Source of the DNA: Patescibacteria group bacterium
Lineage (GTDB): Bacteria; Patescibacteriota; Microgenomatia; UBA1406; GWC2-37-13
Reading direction: 5' to 3'
DNA length: 64,000 nt
Assembly (NCBI GenBank): GCA_026004455.1
Contig: BPJE01000002.1
Location: forward strand, 69,207-133,206
Part shown: positions 50,031 through 59,144 of the stretch, in pieces
How the letters are laid out: the number at the start of each line of letters is the position of its first letter
How positions within the stretch are numbered: position 1 is the stretch's first letter
Position numbers and translations under genes: made by a program
Notes under the pieces: model-generated
The model's input: the letters and a program-made list of their open reading frames with translations, nothing else
What the model was told of the DNA's origin: nothing
Databases searched by the model: none

Positions 50031-51520
50031 TGAAAAAAATAAAATTATTCAAATTATTATTAATTTTATTATCATTAAGTTTTTTTATTCTAAATATTTT
50101 ATTCATTAAAAATGTAATTAAAATCAAAGCTAATGATGTAGAAGTTAAATTAATATTAAAACTTCAAGGTGATTATTCTAGATATAATAAAAATCCAATT
50201 TTGACAAAAATAACTTTATACAATCCTTATCAAAAAATTATAGATTTTGAAAATATTTACCTTACACAAGAAAAAAACAATATATTTTCAACCAATATTA
50301 AGTTAAACAATATAGATTTAAATCAAATTTACTCCATTTTTATAAAACCCAATAAATATTTAGGTAAATTAGTCAAAAACCAAATTTTTAAAACAACAGA
50401 TATAAATATTATTGATATTTCAAATGAATATTTTTTTTCTGGTGATTTAGATCCTGTTGATGGTAAAATAACTGCATATGAGCTCTCATTAATAATTAGA
50501 GATTTAGGTAATATTAATAAACCTCAAACAGATATTAATTCAGATGGTATAACTGATACTCAGGATTATAGTTTACTTCTATATTCTTTAAAAGAAAATG
50601 TTACAGAAGATGAAATTATTTTATTACCAACACCAACCCCTACAATAACCACAACCTCTATTCCTAGTATGACCCCAACACCAACTACCACATCTACATC
50701 TACACCTACCCCAACACCTACACCTACACCTACACCTACATCTACATCTACACCTACCCCAACACTAACTCCTACACCTACATCTACTCCAACACCAACT
50801 CCAACACCAACTCCAACTACAACTGTCATAATTAATCAAACAACAAATTCATCATCATCTTTAAATGTCGATCCATACTGTAAAATAATGGAAAAAGAAT
50901 TACCAAATTCAAGCATGATTTATCCAAATTCATCTACAAAGACTCCTGAAACGACAAATAAAATTTGTGCATGGAATAAAGGCAAGTATTATTCTTTACC
51001 TTATCGCAACCCAAATTGTACTGTAACACAAGAAATGATTGATAGAGCTTATGAAAGAATGAAAACTTTTTATCCAAAATATTATCAACAATCAAAACTT
51101 AAAGAACAATGGCAGATAGTTCAAGATCTAGCAATTAAATATAACTTTAATCCCCTTTTTGTTATCTCTTTATGGATAGAAGAATCAGCTGCTGGTGGAG
51201 CAACTCAAGCTCAACAATTAGGTTGTCTTTATAGAAGAAATAAAAATGGCACATTTACTTTTCTAGGACCCGAATCTAATATTTGTCAACAAATGGAATG
51301 TCTATTTGGTAGTACTGCTGTAATTCCTGATAATTTTGCTCGCTGGGCTTGCCCATACCAACATGGATATCAAAACTGGAACAATAATGATTGTCTAAAA
51401 GTAACCACTTTTACTAGAATAATTGATTTTTGGTATAACTACATGAGTGATCAAGGAAAATTATTAAAACAAGGTTGTCAAATAGAATATTCATCGCCGT
51501 CTGATTATAGATGTCCATAA
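50030..51520 (+). CDS. Secreted modular protein: dockerin-like module, Pro/Thr linker, lysozyme-like domain
   Basis: A 496-residue exported protein with an N-terminal signal or anchor (LLLILLSLSFFILNILFI). Residues 30-130 are a beta-rich part. Then comes a dockerin-like pair of calcium loops: GDLDPVDGKITAYELSLIIR and DINSDGITDTQDYSLLLYSL. A Pro/Thr/Ser linker of about 65 residues follows (TPTPTP-type repeats). The C-terminal domain has IVQDLAIKYNFNPLFVISLW followed by IEESAAGG, with a Glu placed as in lytic transglycosylases, and six or more cysteines. It could cut or bind peptidoglycan of a host or of the cell itself. The linker DNA is a near-repeat of ACACCT/ACTCCA hexamers. Confidence 0.72.
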   Translation: MKKIKLFKLLLILLSLSFFILNILFIKNVIKIKANDVEVKLILKLQGDYSRYNKNPILTKITLYNPYQKIIDFENIYLTQEKNNIFSTNIKLNNIDLNQIYSIFIKPNKYLGKLVKNQIFKTTDINIIDISNEYFFSGDLDPVDGKITAYELSLIIRDLGNINKPQTDINSDGITDTQDYSLLLYSLKENVTEDEIILLPTPTPTITTTSIPSMTPTPTTTSTSTPTPTPTPTPTPTSTSTPTPTLTPTPTSTPTPTPTPTPTTTVIINQTTNSSSSLNVDPYCKIMEKELPNSSMIYPNSSTKTPETTNKICAWNKGKYYSLPYRNPNCTVTQEMIDRAYERMKTFYPKYYQQSKLKEQWQIVQDLAIKYNFNPLFVISLWIEESAAGGATQAQQLGCLYRRNKNGTFTFLGPESNICQQMECLFGSTAVIPDNFARWACPYQHGYQNWNNNDCLKVTTFTRIIDFWYNYMSDQGKLLKQGCQIEYSSPSDYRCP

Positions 51521-51736
51521 AATAATAAAAAATATTTTTCCTTTTATTAATTTAATTTATTGAATTATTTATTTTATTATTGATTAAAAATTTATTATTT
51601 GTTTATTTATTATTGTTTTTATTTTTTTTTAGGTCAATAAAATAAATTAGAAATTAGATAGATTTTTCAATCTCTATATTATAATTTAATCTTTATAATG
51701 TATAATATTAATGTTAAAGTTAAACGTTAGATTTTT

Positions 51737-51819
51737 GGGCGAGTGGCGGAATGGCAGACGCGTAGGTCTCAAAAACCTATGAGGGCAACCTCGTGAGAGT
51801 TCAACTCTCTCCTCGCCCA
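51737..51819 (+). tRNA. tRNA-Leu (anticodon CAA)
   Basis: An 83-nt class II tRNA: acceptor GGGCGAG/CTCGCCC, anticodon stem TAGGT/ACCTA with loop CTCAAAA (anticodon CAA), variable arm TGAGGGCAACCTCG, T-arm GAGAGTTCAACTCTC, discriminator A. CCA is not encoded in full. Confidence 0.96.
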
Positions 51820-51893
51820 CCCAATAACTTTAAAATATTCTTATTCTTAAAAATAATCAAAACCTGTTTTAAAACAAGTTAAAATATGACATT

Positions 51894-52952
51894 TCACATC
51901 ACTTCAACATCGTGCAGACCAGACTCAATGAGAGATGCTTGGGTGATCTGAATAAATTCTGCTTTTTTCCAAAGTTCTTCAATATTTTTTGCTCCTGAAT
52001 ATGAAAATCCTGATTTTACTCCGCCAATAAGCTGAGTCACTAAATCAGAAACAGTCCCTCGATAAGGAACAACCGCCTCAACTCCTTCAGTCGCATATTT
52101 TTTTAAATCGCGTTTAAATGACTCATCTTTTTGTTGCCTGTCAACATTAGCCATAAGTGAGGCCATACCGCGAGTTAATTTATATTTTTTATTATTTCTA
52201 AAAAAAGTCAAAGCCGGACTTTCCTCACAACCAGCAAAAAGCGATCCAATCATTACAGTTGATGCTCCAGCTGCTAAAGCTTTAACAATATCTCCAGATT
52301 GCTTTATCCCACCATCAGCAATAATCGGCACTTGATATTTTTTTGCCACTTCAACACAATCAGCAATTGCTGTCAACTGTGGTACTCCAGCACCAGTAAC
52401 AATTCTTGTTGTACATAAAGCACCCGGACCAATACCAACCTTTACTGCTGAAGCACCATTTTTTATCATCTCCTCTGTTACCTCAGCTGTTGCCACATTG
52501 CCAACAATAAAATCAGTTTTTGGAAATTTTTTAGTTAATTCACTTAAAATTTTAAGTAGAAAAGTACTATAACCATGAGCAATATCAATAACAATCACAT
52601 CAGCACCTGCTTTAATTAAAGCTTTAGTTCGCTCTAAATAATCGCCTCTTATCCCAATTGCCGCACCAACCAAAAGCTTTTCTTTTTTGACCTTTTTTAT
52701 TTCTTCAACTTGTGCCTCAATTGTTAAAAATCGATGAATTATTCCAATTCCACCCATTCTTGCAATTGCAATTGCCATTTCGCTTTCTGTAACTGTATCC
52801 ATATTAGCAGAAATAATAGGAATTTTTAGAGTAATTCTTTTAGTTAGTTTTGTTGTTAAATCAACATAACTTCGTGACTCAATTGAAGTTTTTTTTGGAA
52901 CTAGTAAAACATCATCAAAAGTCAAACCAATATCTTTTCTGATATTTAACAT
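51894..52952 (-). CDS. guaB: IMP dehydrogenase lacking the CBS domains
   Basis: Oxidises IMP to XMP, the first step toward GMP. The catalytic loop is [20 protein letters not shown] (Cys in ALCTTR), with [20 protein letters not shown] and [20 protein letters not shown], and the C-terminal [20 protein letters not shown]. At 352 residues it is about 130 shorter than most IMPDHs. The segment between [11 protein letters not shown] and [13 protein letters not shown] has no CBS pair, so allosteric control by purine nucleotides is absent. GMP reductase is the main alternative, but the ESGLHDVEV end and the loop favour IMPDH. It follows purB and purA on the same strand. Confidence 0.88.
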   Translation of the reverse strand: MLNIRKDIGLTFDDVLLVPKKTSIESRSYVDLTTKLTKRITLKIPIISANMDTVTESEMAIAIARMGGIGIIHRFLTIEAQVEEIKKVKKEKLLVGAAIGIRGDYLERTKALIKAGADVIVIDIAHGYSTFLLKILSELTKKFPKTDFIVGNVATAEVTEEMIKNGASAVKVGIGPGALCTTRIVTGAGVPQLTAIADCVEVAKKYQVPIIADGGIKQSGDIVKALAAGASTVMIGSLFAGCEESPALTFFRNNKKYKLTRGMASLMANVDRQQKDESFKRDLKKYATEGVEAVVPYRGTVSDLVTQLIGGVKSGFSYSGAKNIEELWKKAEFIQITQASLIESGLHDVEVM

Positions 52953-52971
52953 ATTTAGGGACGGTCCTTTA

Positions 52972-54278
<1,307 letters not shown>

Positions 54279-54286
54279 TTAAATTT

Positions 54287-55651
54287 TTAACTTTTTTCAA
54301 CTAATTTTTTTACCAGCCCAAGATATTTTTCTGGTGTTAAATCTTTTAATTTTTTATTGTCTTTAAGCCCCAATTTATTTAATAATGCCAAATATTCATC
54401 TTTTGTCATTTTTTTACCGCGACTTAATTCTTTAACTTTATCATAAGCTTTTATATTATTTTTTAGCCTTAAAACAATCTGAACTGCCTCGGTTAACACT
54501 TGATAATTATTATTTAACTCCTCTTTTAAAAAACTTTTGTTAGGAAAAATTTTTTTTAAACCGTTTTCCAAACTTTGCCAGCCTAAAATAGTAAATCCTA
54601 AACTTTCACCAAAAATCCGCCTAATAATTGAATCTGATAAATCCCTTTGTAGCCTTGAATGTGATAATTTTTGTATAAAAAAATTAAACATTGAATTAGC
54701 AACACCTAAACTTCCCTCTGCCTGTTCAAAATTAATCGGATTAACTTTTTGAGGCATAGTTGACGAGCCAACTTCTTCTTCTTTTTTTCTTTGCTCAAAA
54801 ATTTCAAGCATTATCATCTGCCAAATATTTACTGAAAAATCAATTAAGATTAAATTTATTAATTGAATTATCTGAAAAAACTCTAAGTAGTTATCATAAA
54901 ATAAAATCTGAGTTGTGTATAAGTTTGGCTGAAGACCAAAAGATCTGACAAACTCCTCTGATATTTTCAACCAATTTTTATCAGAATAAGCAAAATCCAA
55001 AGCATTAAAATTACCAACTGCTCCATTGAATTTTCCTTCAAATTGAAAATTTTTAATTTTTTGAAATTGTTTTTTTAAACGATGATAATAATTTATCAGT
55101 TCTTTTCCAATTGTTGTTGGTAAAGCTATTTGACCATGAGTACGTGCCAGGATAACCTCATTTTTCCATTCTTTTGCTAAAAGAAAAATTTGATTGATTA
55201 ATCTATCAAGTCTTTTTTCTAAAATCTCTTTTTTAAAATGAGATAAAATTAAACTGTATGATAGATTGTTAATATCCTCTGAAGTTAAACCAAAATGAAT
55301 AAAAGAAATAATATCTTTCAAACTTGTTTTTATTAATTTTTTTTGTAAATAATACTCAACTGCTTTGACATCGTGATTTATCTTTTCCTCAATTTTTTTT
55401 ATTTTCTCAAATTCTTTTTTATCAAAATTAATAAAAAGATTGTTTAAAAAATCTTGTTCATCTTTTTGAAAATCTCTAATAATTTTTTGTTTTGATAATA
55501 AACACAAATATGTTATCTCAATCAAAATTCGATGTTTTACAAGAGAAAATTCTGAAAAATAATCTTTTAAATTATGAAGTTTTAAAAAATATCTTCCGTC
55601 TAGCGGTGAAATAGAATCAAAAAAATTTAGTGAAGTAGTATTTTTCTTCAC
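54287..55651 (-). CDS. purB: Adenylosuccinate lyase
   Basis: Cleaves adenylosuccinate to AMP and fumarate, and SAICAR in de novo purine synthesis. The signature SSTMPQKVNPINFEQAEGSL is the catalytic loop of the fumarase/ASL superfamily, with LARTHGQIALPTTIGKELIN upstream. The N-terminus reads FFDSISPLDGRYFLKLHNL. I choose the GTG at 55651 (MKKNTTSLNFF) rather than a TTG at 55666. A consensus promoter (TTGACA, 18 bp, TACACT) ends 6 nt before the GTG, and the TTG would lie upstream of the expected transcript start. The protein is then 454 residues. The ArgG-type lyase ArgH is related, but the motif and purA neighbour support purB. Confidence 0.94.
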   Translation of the reverse strand: MKKNTTSLNFFDSISPLDGRYFLKLHNLKDYFSEFSLVKHRILIEITYLCLLSKQKIIRDFQKDEQDFLNNLFINFDKKEFEKIKKIEEKINHDVKAVEYYLQKKLIKTSLKDIISFIHFGLTSEDINNLSYSLILSHFKKEILEKRLDRLINQIFLLAKEWKNEVILARTHGQIALPTTIGKELINYYHRLKKQFQKIKNFQFEGKFNGAVGNFNALDFAYSDKNWLKISEEFVRSFGLQPNLYTTQILFYDNYLEFFQIIQLINLILIDFSVNIWQMIMLEIFEQRKKEEEVGSSTMPQKVNPINFEQAEGSLGVANSMFNFFIQKLSHSRLQRDLSDSIIRRIFGESLGFTILGWQSLENGLKKIFPNKSFLKEELNNNYQVLTEAVQIVLRLKNNIKAYDKVKELSRGKKMTKDEYLALLNKLGLKDNKKLKDLTPEKYLGLVKKLVEKS

Positions 55652-55657
55652 TGTTTT

Positions 55658-55687
55658 AGTGTACAATAAAATAATTTTCTATGTCAA
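55658..55687 (-). promoter_or_regulatory. Leaderless promoter of purB
   Basis: On the minus strand: TTGACA (55682-55687), an 18-bp spacer and TACACT (55658-55663). The -10 box ends 6 nt before the GTG at 55651. The -35 overlaps the start codon of the divergent gene at 55681. Confidence 0.75.
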
Positions 55688-56232
55688 TAACATTTTTAAT
55701 AATTTTAATAATTTTTTTTGGAATAATTTTTTTATTTTCCTCAAAAACTCTCTCTCCTATTCCCTATTTTCCCTCAAATAAAAAAGATTTGCCTTTAATT
55801 ATTAAGGCTTTAAATTTGAAAAATAATCAAGCAGTTTTTGATTTAGGTGCCGGTGATGGAATTGTTATTTTTGAAGCGGCTAAAAAAGCTTATGAAAAAA
55901 ATCTTAACACTCAATTTTTTGCTGTCGAGATCAATCCTGTTTTAATCTTAATTATGTATATTAAACTCCTTTTTCACCCAAATAAAAAAAATATAAAAAT
56001 CGTCTATGATGATATTTTTAAAATTAATATAAAAAAATTTTTGAATTTTGACTTTTCACTTTTGACTTTTTATCTTTACATTTCTCCTTGGTATCTTGAA
56101 AAAACAGTATCAAATCTTAAATCTCAACTCTCAAATTTAAAAATTGTTTCTTATATGTATTCGATTAAATCATTAAAAAATAAACAAAAAACAATCAATG
56201 GAAAAAATAAAATTTATGTTTATAAAAACTAA
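55681..56232 (+). CDS. Membrane-anchored methyltransferase-like protein
   Basis: A 183-residue protein with an N-terminal membrane helix (ITFLIILIIFFGIIFLFSS) and a Rossmann methyltransferase core: QAVFDLGAGDGIVIFEAAKK, then FFAVEINPVLILIMYIKLLF and IKIVYDDIFKINIKKF. It resembles small bacterial class I methyltransferases of unknown substrate. A heptad-like DNA stretch at 56043-56072 is translated LNFDFSLLTFYLYI in place of the usual motif IV. It diverges from purB; the start ATG overlaps purB's -35 box, so expression of the two may interfere. Confidence 0.7.
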   Translation: MSITFLIILIIFFGIIFLFSSKTLSPIPYFPSNKKDLPLIIKALNLKNNQAVFDLGAGDGIVIFEAAKKAYEKNLNTQFFAVEINPVLILIMYIKLLFHPNKKNIKIVYDDIFKINIKKFLNFDFSLLTFYLYISPWYLEKTVSNLKSQLSNLKIVSYMYSIKSLKNKQKTINGKNKIYVYKN

Positions 56233-56233
56233 T

Positions 56234-57871
56234 TCATTGATTGCTTTTTTCAATAATAGTAAATCTTATTGTATATGTGCCATTTTCATTTTTATTACTA
56301 GTTGGAATTATGTCTATTCCTTCACTTAAAGCCAAAAATTTACTAATAAAAAGCCCGTATCCAGTATTAGCTTTTTTATCACTACCTTTTCCTTGTAATT
56401 GAAATAGCCTATCTTCAGATGGTAAATTAGTTTGGCTTAAATTTTCGACAAAAATATTACCATTTTCATCTAAATCTAAAATAATTTTATTACTATATCT
56501 TCGAGCATTTTTTAATAAATTAAAAATAATAACTGTATAAAAAGCATTTACTTGCCTACCTCTTATCCTATCTCCAATTTGTAATTCTTCTGGTCGAAAA
56601 AATTGACTAATATCTTCTAATGCAATACTTGTCATTTTTATTGAATTTAATTTTTCATTTGTCGGTTGATTTAAAAAATCAATTATTAATAAATCAAATA
56701 AAGAGAAATTAGCTATTTTTACAAAAACAATATTAGTGAAAGCTATAGGAAAATTAATTTTTTCATTAAATTTTGGATTATCTAAAAAAAATCTTTTAAT
56801 AAACTCAAGAAGTAATTTTATTTTTTGATTATCTATTTCTCTTTTTTTCAATAAATCCAAAATTGAAATATATGCATTATATAATTCAGGAAAATGTTCT
56901 AAAAAATTATCTAAAGATAAAATAGAAAAAGGATTAATAATATCTTTAAAATCATGATAAATAAAACTTTTATAATCTTCATCTTTTAATAATTTAGTCT
57001 TTATATACATAATTGGCAATTCTGGATGAATACCATGTAAAAATGCTAATGCTTCTTTTTTGATAGTTATTTGATTTTCGTTATATTCAATTTTATTAGG
57101 TAAAGATTTTCCAAAAATTCGCAATATATCATTCCTTAAATTCTCATCTCCTACTAATTCAGGAAATCTATTAACAACAAAATTAAATAATACATTTGGA
57201 GTAAAAGTAGATTCTCCTTTTTCATAAATAGTTTCATATAAAACTCCTAATGATAGATCTTGTTGGTCATTAGGATAATCTTTACTAAACAAATTCCCAC
57301 CAATCTGATCAACCACTCTTACAAATCGAGCAAAAAGTTTATCTTTATTATCTCCTTCATCAAAAAAATACTTTGTTTGATCAATTAAATGAGTAATTAA
57401 TGGTAAAAATCTTCGTTTTTGATCGTCAGTTAATTTTGATTGAGAAATTAAACGTTCTGCTATTTGTTTGCTTCTGTCTTCAGCGCCATCTGCCTGATAT
57501 TTATCTAAATAAATGATTTTACCATTTTCAACATAGGCAATATTTCCCAAATCATGAGCCGCAAAAGCCATTCGAACAACATAAATAAAATCATCTTGCC
57601 CAACAACAGCATCTCGATGATTATCATTCCATATTTGTAGATCATTAAGTATTCCCAAAGGATCATTATTATCCTTTAATGCTGCATCAACTAATTTTTG
57701 AGCCGCATCAAGAGTCGCATTTACATGATTTTCATTATGGTAAGAAACTCTTCCTTTTTTTCGCCATTCAATATCAAATTTTTCGTGATATTCTAAACAC
57801 TTATTAACAAATTCTTTTATTTTTGGTCCTAATTCATTATTAACTACAGTGCTTTCAGGAGAATCTAACAT
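56234..57871 (-). CDS. HD-domain / histidine-kinase-like fusion protein
   Basis: A 545-residue soluble protein with two parts. Residues 40-190 form an HD-type metal phosphohydrolase domain: RVSYHNENHVNATLDAAQKL, FAAHDLGNIAYVENGK (His106-Asp107), and RFVRVVDQIGGNLF. Residues 300-540 look like a histidine kinase: FIYHDFKDIINPFSILSL with His306 placed like an H-box, VIIFNLLKNARRYSNKIIL as N-box, and QGKGSDKKANTGYGLFISKF as G-boxes. No membrane helix, PAS or receiver domain is seen. It may link nucleotide or small-molecule sensing through the HD domain to phosphotransfer. No response regulator gene is nearby. Confidence 0.8.
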   Translation of the reverse strand: MLDSPESTVVNNELGPKIKEFVNKCLEYHEKFDIEWRKKGRVSYHNENHVNATLDAAQKLVDAALKDNNDPLGILNDLQIWNDNHRDAVVGQDDFIYVVRMAFAAHDLGNIAYVENGKIIYLDKYQADGAEDRSKQIAERLISQSKLTDDQKRRFLPLITHLIDQTKYFFDEGDNKDKLFARFVRVVDQIGGNLFSKDYPNDQQDLSLGVLYETIYEKGESTFTPNVLFNFVVNRFPELVGDENLRNDILRIFGKSLPNKIEYNENQITIKKEALAFLHGIHPELPIMYIKTKLLKDEDYKSFIYHDFKDIINPFSILSLDNFLEHFPELYNAYISILDLLKKREIDNQKIKLLLEFIKRFFLDNPKFNEKINFPIAFTNIVFVKIANFSLFDLLIIDFLNQPTNEKLNSIKMTSIALEDISQFFRPEELQIGDRIRGRQVNAFYTVIIFNLLKNARRYSNKIILDLDENGNIFVENLSQTNLPSEDRLFQLQGKGSDKKANTGYGLFISKFLALSEGIDIIPTSNKNENGTYTIRFTIIEKSNQ

Positions 57872-57877
57872 ATTTAA

Positions 57878-58516
57878 TTAAACAACTTTTATTATTTCTA
57901 AAGGCTTTTTAATTATAAAATCAACCTTATATTTTTTTAAATTTTTCTCTCCTGCCAATCCCCAACCAACACCAATCATCTTAATGCCAACTTTTTTACA
58001 AGCTAAAACATCTCTTATTTCATCAGCTACATAAACCACCTCATTTTTTTTCAGTCGCTCTTTTTTTAAAATATTTTTTAAATCTTTATATTTGCCAAGA
58101 AGATTATTACCAACATAAACTTTTTCAAAATATTTTTTCAAATCATTTTTTTCTAAAAAATAATCAATATTTTTTTTAAGATTTGATGAATAAATAAAAA
58201 CCTTAATATTTTTTTTGTTTAAAAGTTGCAAAACTTTTTTAATTCCAGAAAAAACTTTAATTTTATCTAAATGATAAAATAATAACTTTTGAGCTTTTTT
58301 AATATCCCAAATAATAAAAGGATATTTTAACCAACTAATATTAAAAGATCTCAAAAGCTCGTTTGGTGTCATTGACCGCAGTTTTTCAATAATTTTATTT
58401 TCTTCTTTTATTTTATACTTTCTAGCAATCTCAATAATTTTTTCAAAAGTATAAGGCAAAGTATCAGCAATTGTTCCATCAAAATCAAAAATTATGGCTT
58501 TAATTTTTTTTCTCAT
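57878..58516 (-). CDS. HAD-superfamily phosphatase (phosphoglycolate phosphatase-like)
   Basis: A 212-residue HAD hydrolase. Motif I is IIFDFDGTIADTLPYTFEKI with the nucleophile Asp, motif II is VFIYSSNLKKNIDYFLEKND, motif III is the Lys in GKYKDLKNILKKERL, and motif IV is VVYVADEIRDVLACKKVGIK. The helical cap of about 70 residues between motifs I and II fits the Gph/PGMB type. The substrate is unknown. A TATAAT at 58523-58528 on the minus strand ends 6 nt before the ATG; it shares the small divergent promoter region with the PAP2 gene. Confidence 0.87.
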   Translation of the reverse strand: MRKKIKAIIFDFDGTIADTLPYTFEKIIEIARKYKIKEENKIIEKLRSMTPNELLRSFNISWLKYPFIIWDIKKAQKLLFYHLDKIKVFSGIKKVLQLLNKKNIKVFIYSSNLKKNIDYFLEKNDLKKYFEKVYVGNNLLGKYKDLKNILKKERLKKNEVVYVADEIRDVLACKKVGIKMIGVGWGLAGEKNLKKYKVDFIIKKPLEIIKVV

Positions 58517-58524
58517 TTATTTAT

Positions 58525-58530
58525 TATAAT
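58525..58530 (+). promoter_or_regulatory. -10 box of PAP2 gene within a 22-bp divergent promoter region
   Basis: TATAAT ends 8 nt before the ATG at 58539. The oppositely oriented TATAAT of the HAD gene (58523-58528) overlaps it, so both genes start from nearly the same position and both transcripts would be leaderless. Confidence 0.6.
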
Positions 58531-58538
58531 ATTTTATA

Positions 58539-59093
58539 ATGTTTAATTTATTATTAAATATTGATCAATCAGTTACATTATTTTTTTACAAACTTTTCTC
58601 TCACAACGTTTTTTTTGATATATTTTTTTCTTTTTTTTCTTTTTTAGGTTCAACAGTTTTTGTATGGTTAATAATAATTTTCTTAGTTGTTTTTTTTGAA
58701 GAAAAAGCCCATCCTGGCATCTCAAAAAATGATAAAAAATTTATTGTTATCTTTACCTTAACAATTTTTTTAAGTTTTTTAACAAGCGAAGTTATTTTAA
58801 AAAATATTTTTCAGCGTCCAAGACCGTTTTCACAAATTAAAAATTTAAAATTAAAAATTAAAAATTATCCTTCTGATTTTTCTTTTCCTTCAGGTCATGC
58901 TACTATTGCTTTTGCTACTGCCACAACTTTATCTTTCTTCGATAAAAAAAGAAAATGGTTTTATTATTTTCTTGCCTCTCTCATCGCTTACTCTCGCCTC
59001 TATCTTGGCGTTCATTATTTTTTTGATGTTGTTATTGGGGGAATAATTGGAACAATGATAAGCAGGATAATATTGAAAAAACTCAAAACTTAA
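58539..59093 (+). CDS. PAP2-family membrane phosphatase
   Basis: A 184-residue protein with about five membrane helices and the three PAP2 motifs: KNIFQRPRPF (KxxxxxxRP), SFPSGHATIAFATATTLSFF (PSGH) and SRLYLGVHYFFDVVIGGIIG (SRxxxxxHxxxD). It removes phosphate from lipid phosphates, possibly undecaprenyl diphosphate or phosphatidic acid, on the outer face of the membrane. Undecaprenyl-PP recycling would fit the cell-wall genes in the window, but the substrate is inferred. Confidence 0.9.
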   Translation: MFNLLLNIDQSVTLFFYKLFSHNVFFDIFFSFFSFLGSTVFVWLIIIFLVVFFEEKAHPGISKNDKKFIVIFTLTIFLSFLTSEVILKNIFQRPRPFSQIKNLKLKIKNYPSDFSFPSGHATIAFATATTLSFFDKKRKWFYYFLASLIAYSRLYLGVHYFFDVVIGGIIGTMISRIILKKLKT

Positions 59094-59144
59094 AAATCGT
59101 TAATTTTAAATTGCAATTTTTAACTTTTTAATTTTTAATTTTCT

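Noticed and set aside
50566-50829. Antisense frame encoding a Val-Gly repeat protein
   Set aside because: It is the shadow of the Pro/Thr-rich linker DNA on the opposite strand.
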